Shown here one piece after another: positions 15,847-19,910 of a DNA stretch of 19,910 nt (its first letter is position 1; the number at the start of each line of letters is the position of its first letter). A program made the position numbers and the translations under genes. The stretch lies in assembly GCA_028277865.1 (NCBI GenBank), contig JANQFM010000619.1, forward strand, positions 1 to 19,910. The letters run 5' to 3'. The notes under the pieces are model-generated. The model ran no database searches, was not told the origin of the DNA, and saw nothing but the letters and a program-made list of their open reading frames with translations. Source of the stretch: Acidobacteriota bacterium (lineage in GTDB: Bacteria; Acidobacteriota; UBA6911; RPQK01; DATIPO01).

Positions 15847-17202
15847 ATGAAACGACTACAGCCTGTCATCTGGACCAAGGGCACTTTTCTCACTCCCCAG
15901 CACCTCCAGGTACAGGACCGCTTCCTCGAAAGCCTGTTGGAGTTCCGTTTGCAGGCTCAGGGCTTTCGCCCCTGGGGATTCAGCCAGCTGTCTGTTGATC
16001 AGGAAGCTTTGGAGGCGGGTACGTTTTCCATTGAAAAGGCCACCGGCATTTTCCCCGATGGCCTGTCCTTCGACATCCCAGCCTCCGATCCTGCGCCCGA
16101 CCCCCGGCCCTTCGCCGAGGACTTCGAAGCGGACGAGCGGGAAATCGACGTCTTTTTGGCCATCCCTTCCTTTCGGGCCATGGGCGCCAATGTGACGATT
16201 CAAGAGCACGGCCCCGACCGGCGCTACCGGGCCGAGCCGCTCTCCTGCCGCGACGAGAATACGGGACGGGACGAGAAAGAGATCCTGGTGGCTCGCAAGA
16301 GCTTCCGCATCCTGACCGACGCCGATACCCTGGAAGGGGTCAAGTCCTTGCACATCGCCCGAGTGCAGCGGACGGAGGCCGAGACCTACCAGCTGGCGCC
16401 CTATTTCGTCGCGCCCTTGATCGACATCGCCAGCAGCGAGTACCTGATCACGATCTGCAGGCGGCTGGTGGAGATCCTCTCTGCCAAGAGCGTCAACCTG
16501 TCGGGCTTGCGCCGTCAGAAAAACCTCTCGCTGGCTGACTTCACGACGGCGGACATTGCCAATTTCTGGCTGCTGTACACCGTCAACACCTACCTGCCCG
16601 TGCTGAGGCACATCTTCGAGTCCCGCAAGGGGCATCCCGAGATCCTCTACTCCAACATGCTCTCCATGGCCGGCGCCTTGACCACCTTTTCCAAAGACAT
16701 CCGACCCGGCGACTTGCCGGTCTATGATCACAAGAAGCTGGGGGACTGCTTTTCAAGCCTGGACGAAAAGCTGCGCTACCTGCTGGAGACTGTGGTTCCC
16801 AGCAACTTCCTCTCATTGCCTTTGGAAGAGACCCGCAACGCCATTTATGCAACCGCCCTCGCCGACGACAAGTTCCTGGACCGCACCAAGCTCTACCTGG
16901 CCATCCGGGCGGAGGTCGACCAATCGTTCGTGATCCAAAAGGTGCCCCAGCTGGTCAAGATCTGCTCGGACGACCATGTCGACCGGCTGGTCAGCCAGGC
17001 CGTGCCGGGAATCCCCCTGATCCACATCCCCAACCCCCCGGCCGCCATTCCCGTAAAGGTCGATTACCAGTACTTCAGCCTGACCCGCAAGGGGGGCGCC
17101 TGGGAGGCCGTCGAGAGGGCCCGCAACCTGGCCGCCTATGTCCCCGCCGAATTCCGCAATCCCCAGATGGAGTTGGTGGTATTGCTGCCCGAGAAGGCCT
17201 AG
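15847..17202 (+). CDS. tssK: TssK, T6SS baseplate-to-membrane-complex adaptor
   Basis: TssK trimers link the TssEFG wedges to TssL/TssM at the inner membrane and resemble phage receptor-binding proteins. The 451-residue protein has the diagnostic start (PVIWTKGTFLTPQHLQVQDR, about 6-25) and the N-terminal shoulder beta-domain. A helical middle follows (ADFTTADIANFWLLYTVNTY; PEILYSNMLSMAGALTTFSK), then the C-terminal head (SFVIQKVPQLVKICSDDHVD; VDYQYFSLTRKGGAWE). The ATG at 15847 is reached directly from the TGACAAC repeat array and has no Shine-Dalgarno sequence, yet the N-terminus matches the family and no better start exists. It is cotranscribed with the TssB-TssC fusion and convergent with the membrane protein gene at 17407. 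Partners tssJ, tssL and tssM are not seen. Confidence 0.96.
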   Translation: MKRLQPVIWTKGTFLTPQHLQVQDRFLESLLEFRLQAQGFRPWGFSQLSVDQEALEAGTFSIEKATGIFPDGLSFDIPASDPAPDPRPFAEDFEADEREIDVFLAIPSFRAMGANVTIQEHGPDRRYRAEPLSCRDENTGRDEKEILVARKSFRILTDADTLEGVKSLHIARVQRTEAETYQLAPYFVAPLIDIASSEYLITICRRLVEILSAKSVNLSGLRRQKNLSLADFTTADIANFWLLYTVNTYLPVLRHIFESRKGHPEILYSNMLSMAGALTTFSKDIRPGDLPVYDHKKLGDCFSSLDEKLRYLLETVVPSNFLSLPLEETRNAIYATALADDKFLDRTKLYLAIRAEVDQSFVIQKVPQLVKICSDDHVDRLVSQAVPGIPLIHIPNPPAAIPVKVDYQYFSLTRKGGAWEAVERARNLAAYVPAEFRNPQMELVVLLPEKA

Positions 17203-17240
17203 CGAGCGAGCGAGGCGGCATGTCAGACCGATCGCAGAAG

Positions 17241-17324
17241 GGTTTCGGGTTCCAGGTTCCGGGTTTTCGGGTTTTCGGGATTCGGACTCTGGAATCCGGA
17301 ACCTGGGATCTGGAGCCCGGAACC
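17241..17324. repeat. Inverted heptamer array D between convergent genes
   Basis: The left arm (17241-17285) has GGTTTCG, GGTTCCA, GGTTCCG and then drifted GGGTTTTC-type units. The right arm (17290-17324) has TGGAATC, CGGAACC, TGGGATC, TGGAGCC, CGGAACC. The outer GGGTTCC (17247-17253) pairs exactly with GGAACCC (17319-17325). It lies between the tssK stop and the convergent gene's stop and could act as a bidirectional terminator, although neither strand has a T run. Confidence 0.8.
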
Positions 17325-17370
17325 CCTGACCGCCGCCGGACCCCTCGCAGCCAAATTTCTGCTTTTCCGG

Positions 17371-17394
17371 CTTTGCGTCCTCGGCGTCTTGGCG
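17371..17394. repeat. CTTTGCG-type short repeat, downstream copy
   Basis: CTTTGCGTCCTCGGCGTCTT and the following GGCG make a degenerate tandem of about three 8-9-bp units. A related run in the opposite orientation lies at 19716-19745, on the other side of the 731-residue membrane protein gene. Unlike arrays A-D, the two arms here enclose a whole gene. Confidence 0.55.
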
Positions 17395-17406
17395 CGAATC
17401 CCTCGT

Positions 17407-19602
17407 TCAGCCGCTTTTCTTGACCAGCGCGAAGTAGACTACGACGGCAGCAGCGATCAGAAAAAGCGCCACCATCAGCAAAATCACTGCCAGCAAGGGA
17501 GAAGTGGAACCTGTGGCTGGGGCAGGTTGGGCGGCACCTCGGCTGGAGGGCGTCGAAAGGCGCGCAGAAGGCGTGGTCATGGACGGCTTCCGCACAGTCG
17601 GCTTCCTGACCGAGGGCTTGGTCACCGAGGTTCCCGAAATGGAGGGTCCCCTGACGGAAGGGCCGGTTGCTGAAGGTCCGCGCACGGACGGGGGCCGGAC
17701 TGGCGAAGTGCCGGAGGCTGCAGGGGTTGCCGCGGCGTCGGCGCCTTCCGCTGGCGAGGTTTCCGTTTGAGCCTGCCCCGCTTCATCCTCAGCGGGGCCG
17801 GAGGGGGCGAAAAAGACCACTGCTGCAAGCGCCAAGAGCAGCAATGCACAGAAGACCAAAGCCAGGATGAGGTAATTGAGCGAGGCGCCCGGCTTGGTGT
17901 CCTTGCTCTTCTTGACTTCCAGAGCAGCATCGGCTTCAGGCTGGGTCGCCGGCGGGGCTGGCGGGGCGCCCTCATCAGCCGCAGCCTGGTTGACAGGGAT
18001 CGAGGAGGCCTGCATGAATTGGGTGTATTCACTCGGCCCCGACTGCTGCGATCCGCTCAGGCCTGGTAGCCCTTGGGAGCGATCTTCAAAAACCTGGGTG
18101 GCGTCGGCATCCGAGGCGGCAGCCGAGCCGGCGTCAGGCTGCTGCTGACCGAACATTCGACTGAATTCGTCGCTTTGGCGACGGTCTGACGGTGCAGATG
18201 GCGGCTGGGACGAAGGGGTAGCTGCCGAACCGCCCTTGAAGATACGGGTAAAGTCGCCCGGCTCCTGACTCTGATCTGCCCTACCCTCCCAGGGAAGGCT
18301 GCCGGGCCGGGATTCGGAGGCACTGCCTCGATCACCAAAAGGCGGCGCCGACGCCTGGCTGGAGTCGAGCCCTCCCCACATCTGGGTGAATTCCCCCGCA
18401 CCTTCCGGCCCTCGGCCCGGCTGGGGCGCCTCTGGCGGGGATTGCGGCTCGGCGGCAGGCTCATCGGGCAGGGGGCTTGCTGCTGAAGGCTGAGGCGCCG
18501 GAGGCGGCACCGGAGACAGGCTCTGCCGAAAGATGCGGGTGAAGTCACCTGCCTGCTGATCCGGTCCAGCAGAGGAGTCGGGCTGCCCGGTCGCAGGCTG
18601 TTTGGGCAAAGGTGCAGCCGGCGGCGAATCCGCCTCGGGCGACACTGCCCCGGCTGAGAAAATCCTCGTAAAATCCCCTGCTTCACCCGCCTGCTCAGGC
18701 GGCGCTGAAGAAGGCGGCTCAGCTTTGGCCGGCCTCATTTCTTGCTCAATCGGAGTCGGGCTGGGTTCTTTTTGAGGCGCGAAGATCCTCGTGAAATCAC
18801 CTGGCGGGGCTTTATCGGTCGCCTCGGGCTGGTGTGCCGAAGGAGTTGCCGACTGCTTTGGCGGCGCGGGCGGGGATTGCCCGGCTGGCTTAGTCGGTTC
18901 GGGGGGTGTCTGATCGATTCGGGGCTGCTGCGGCTCTAGCCGGCCCGCCGGCGAACCTGATCCGTCCCCCTGCGGCATGAAGACCCTCGTAAAGTCACCC
19001 GCTTCCGAGGTCGGCGGCGGCGCGGGATCCAGGGGAGGAGCACTTGCTTGCTGTTGCCCAGACGGCCCCGGCGGGGATTCCCCGCCCGACTGCTGGAATA
19101 CATTCGTAAAGTCTCCCGGAATCTCGTCAGGGGAGACCTGCTTGGCCGACGGAGCGCTGGAGCTTGCGTCCGACGCCTGGACTTCTTGAGGCGGCAGCTG
19201 CACGCTTTCCTGGCCCAGGGCGGTTTGGCTTTGTTCGCGCAGATCCCGCATACGGTTGGCGCTTTGCCGAAGTCGGCTGCGCAATTCATGCCCCTTGATC
19301 TGCCACTCTATCCAGTCGTGAAGGCCCGATTCGTCCAGGGCCTTGAACTCAGGCAGGGCGGGAGTGGCCAGAAACAATGTCCCCTCGTGTTCGCCCAAAT
19401 CAAATGGCTGAGACCTCCTTTCGGGCGGAACATCGTCCAGGAACTTCCGGGCCTCCTGCTGCAGTAGCTGGTGATCGGGGTTGCCAGGATCGAGAAAATG
19501 CAGGAAAATCCGGTCTCCCGAAGACACTTCTTCGGCCTCAATGACCGCATTCTGCCCTGGATTCCAAGGGCCGACCGGCCGGTATTTTCCCGAAATCAGC
19601 AT
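17407..19602 (-). CDS. Unrecognised membrane protein with GDFTRIF motif array and kinase N-lobe-like segment
   Basis: I do not recognise this 731-residue protein as a named family. Residues 1-90 resemble a protein-kinase N-lobe: a degenerate glycine loop (YRPVGPWNPGQNAVIEA), IFLHFL where kinases have VALKFL (Lys replaced by His35), LLQQEAR with the helix-C Glu50, and FDLGEHEGTLFL like beta-4/5. No HRD or DFG follows. A charged helical stretch (~100-130) precedes a Pro/Ser/Gln-rich linker. The linker holds eight GDFTRIF-type motifs (starting near 163, 202, 268, 309, 352, 403, 449, 478) and two degenerate ones (500, 524). TM1 is ~575-598, a periplasmic loop carries Pro-Ser-Val-Arg-Gly-type repeats, and TM2 is ~702-725 before a Lys-Lys end. 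Positive-inside charges put both termini in the cytoplasm. The start is the ATG at 19602, with AGG upstream; the frame also has a GTG at 19620. It is convergent with tssK. A role in T6SS phosphorylation signalling is inference from context. Confidence 0.85.
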   Translation of the reverse strand: MLISGKYRPVGPWNPGQNAVIEAEEVSSGDRIFLHFLDPGNPDHQLLQQEARKFLDDVPPERRSQPFDLGEHEGTLFLATPALPEFKALDESGLHDWIEWQIKGHELRSRLRQSANRMRDLREQSQTALGQESVQLPPQEVQASDASSSAPSAKQVSPDEIPGDFTNVFQQSGGESPPGPSGQQQASAPPLDPAPPPTSEAGDFTRVFMPQGDGSGSPAGRLEPQQPRIDQTPPEPTKPAGQSPPAPPKQSATPSAHQPEATDKAPPGDFTRIFAPQKEPSPTPIEQEMRPAKAEPPSSAPPEQAGEAGDFTRIFSAGAVSPEADSPPAAPLPKQPATGQPDSSAGPDQQAGDFTRIFRQSLSPVPPPAPQPSAASPLPDEPAAEPQSPPEAPQPGRGPEGAGEFTQMWGGLDSSQASAPPFGDRGSASESRPGSLPWEGRADQSQEPGDFTRIFKGGSAATPSSQPPSAPSDRRQSDEFSRMFGQQQPDAGSAAASDADATQVFEDRSQGLPGLSGSQQSGPSEYTQFMQASSIPVNQAAADEGAPPAPPATQPEADAALEVKKSKDTKPGASLNYLILALVFCALLLLALAAVVFFAPSGPAEDEAGQAQTETSPAEGADAAATPAASGTSPVRPPSVRGPSATGPSVRGPSISGTSVTKPSVRKPTVRKPSMTTPSARLSTPSSRGAAQPAPATGSTSPLLAVILLMVALFLIAAAVVVYFALVKKSG
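18013..19116 (-). repeat. Coding array of GDFTRIF-type heptapeptide motifs
   Basis: Ten motif copies lie at 19096-19116 (GDFTNVF), 18979-18999 (GDFTRVF), 18781-18801, 18658-18678 and 18529-18549 (GDFTRIF), 18376-18396 (GEFTQMW), 18238-18258 (GDFTRIF), 18151-18171 (DEFSRMF), 18088-18105 (DATQVF) and 18013-18033 (SEYTQFM). Spacers of about 15-60 residues vary freely in sequence and length while the motif is kept, which points to selection on the motif and not to recent tandem duplication. The threonine is replaced only once, by serine. Confidence 0.9.
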
Positions 19603-19910
19603 GACGGTACCTGAAAACACATGATGCCAGGTCGGTTATCCAGGGTCAAATGGCAGAGGGCAAGGAAACCGGAGGCCGGAGGCCGGAAACAGGCAGAAGG
19701 ATCCGTCCTGAGTTTCACGCAAAGCCGCAAAGACCGCAAAGCAAAGAAAGAAAAAGGTTTATCAGTTAGGATAGGAATTGGCAGTGGGCTGTCTCGGGTA
19801 CATATTCGGTTAACCCGGCCCAATGCCGCTGATTTGACGGAAGCACATGCCATGAAGCCTGGCAAAACGCCACCGTCGGGCCCGCCCCGGCGGAGCGAAT
19901 GACTGAATGG
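19603..19910. other. Repeat-rich non-coding right edge
   Basis: No supported gene lies here. The stretch holds CCGGAGG, CCGGAGG, CCGGAAA (19669-19689), three consecutive 7-bp units. It also holds a GCAAAG-type tandem run (19716-19745), the inverse of the CTTTGCG repeat at 17371-17394. It is the 5' region of the minus-strand membrane protein gene, but I could not pick a convincing promoter. An ATG at 19901 near the right edge might begin a gene that continues outside; twelve bases are too few to call. Confidence 0.6.
19669..19745. repeat. Short tandem repeats upstream of the membrane protein gene
   Basis: There are two sets. CCGGAGG occurs twice and is followed by CCGGAAA (19669-19689). A set of GCAAAG units separated by one to three C/A bases lies at about 19716-19745. 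The second set is the reverse complement of the CTTTGCG repeat on the far side of the gene. Confidence 0.65.

Noticed and set aside
19852..19902. A small plus-strand gene starting at 19852
   Set aside because: It has only 16 codons, a Pro/Arg-rich composition and no ribosome-binding site.

Overview
The window carries most of a type VI secretion system (T6SS) locus. The host is probably a GC-rich, Gram-negative-type bacterium outside the usual proteobacterial models. Acidobacteriota is my best guess, from codon use, the repeat-filled intergenic spaces and a kinase-like segment that resembles serine/threonine kinases common in that phylum. The sequence alone does not prove this assignment.

Positions 136-13491 hold one long minus-strand operon. 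In transcription order it reads tssB, tssC, hcp, tagJ, tssA, tssE, tssF, tssG, clpV (tssH), vgrG (tssI). Apart from the inserted tssA, this matches the order of the Pseudomonas aeruginosa H1-T6SS run from tssB1 to vgrG1. The products cover the contractile sheath (TssB/C), the tube (Hcp), the spike (VgrG), the baseplate wedge (TssE/F/G), the assembly and cap factor (TssA), and the sheath-recycling ATPase with its accessory protein (ClpV, TagJ).

A 577-bp divergent promoter region (13492-14068) separates this operon from two plus-strand genes. The first (14069-15622) encodes a fused TssB-like plus truncated TssC-like protein, in addition to the complete stand-alone tssB and tssC. The second is tssK, the baseplate-to-membrane adaptor. 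The membrane-complex genes tssJ, tssL and tssM are not in the window.

Convergent to tssK is a 731-residue membrane protein (17407-19602, minus) of a kind I cannot name. It has an N-terminal segment that looks like a degenerate protein-kinase N-lobe. A proline-rich linker follows, with eight good and two degenerate copies of a G-D-F-T-R-I-F-type motif. Two transmembrane helices then enclose a Ser/Pro/Arg pentapeptide-repeat loop. The conserved threonine and the resemblance to GarA/OdhI phosphosites suggest a docking array for phosphothreonine-binding FHA domains, which would fit threonine-phosphorylation control of T6SS.

The loosely spaced intergenic regions at 2119-2218, 4953-5051, 15627-15842 and 17241-17324 each contain arrays of 7-bp units in inverted orientation. 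The unit sequence differs at every site. They form large potential stem-loops and in places run right up to start codons. The two best candidates for something undescribed are the TssB-TssC fusion and the motif-array membrane protein, followed by the inverted heptamer arrays.
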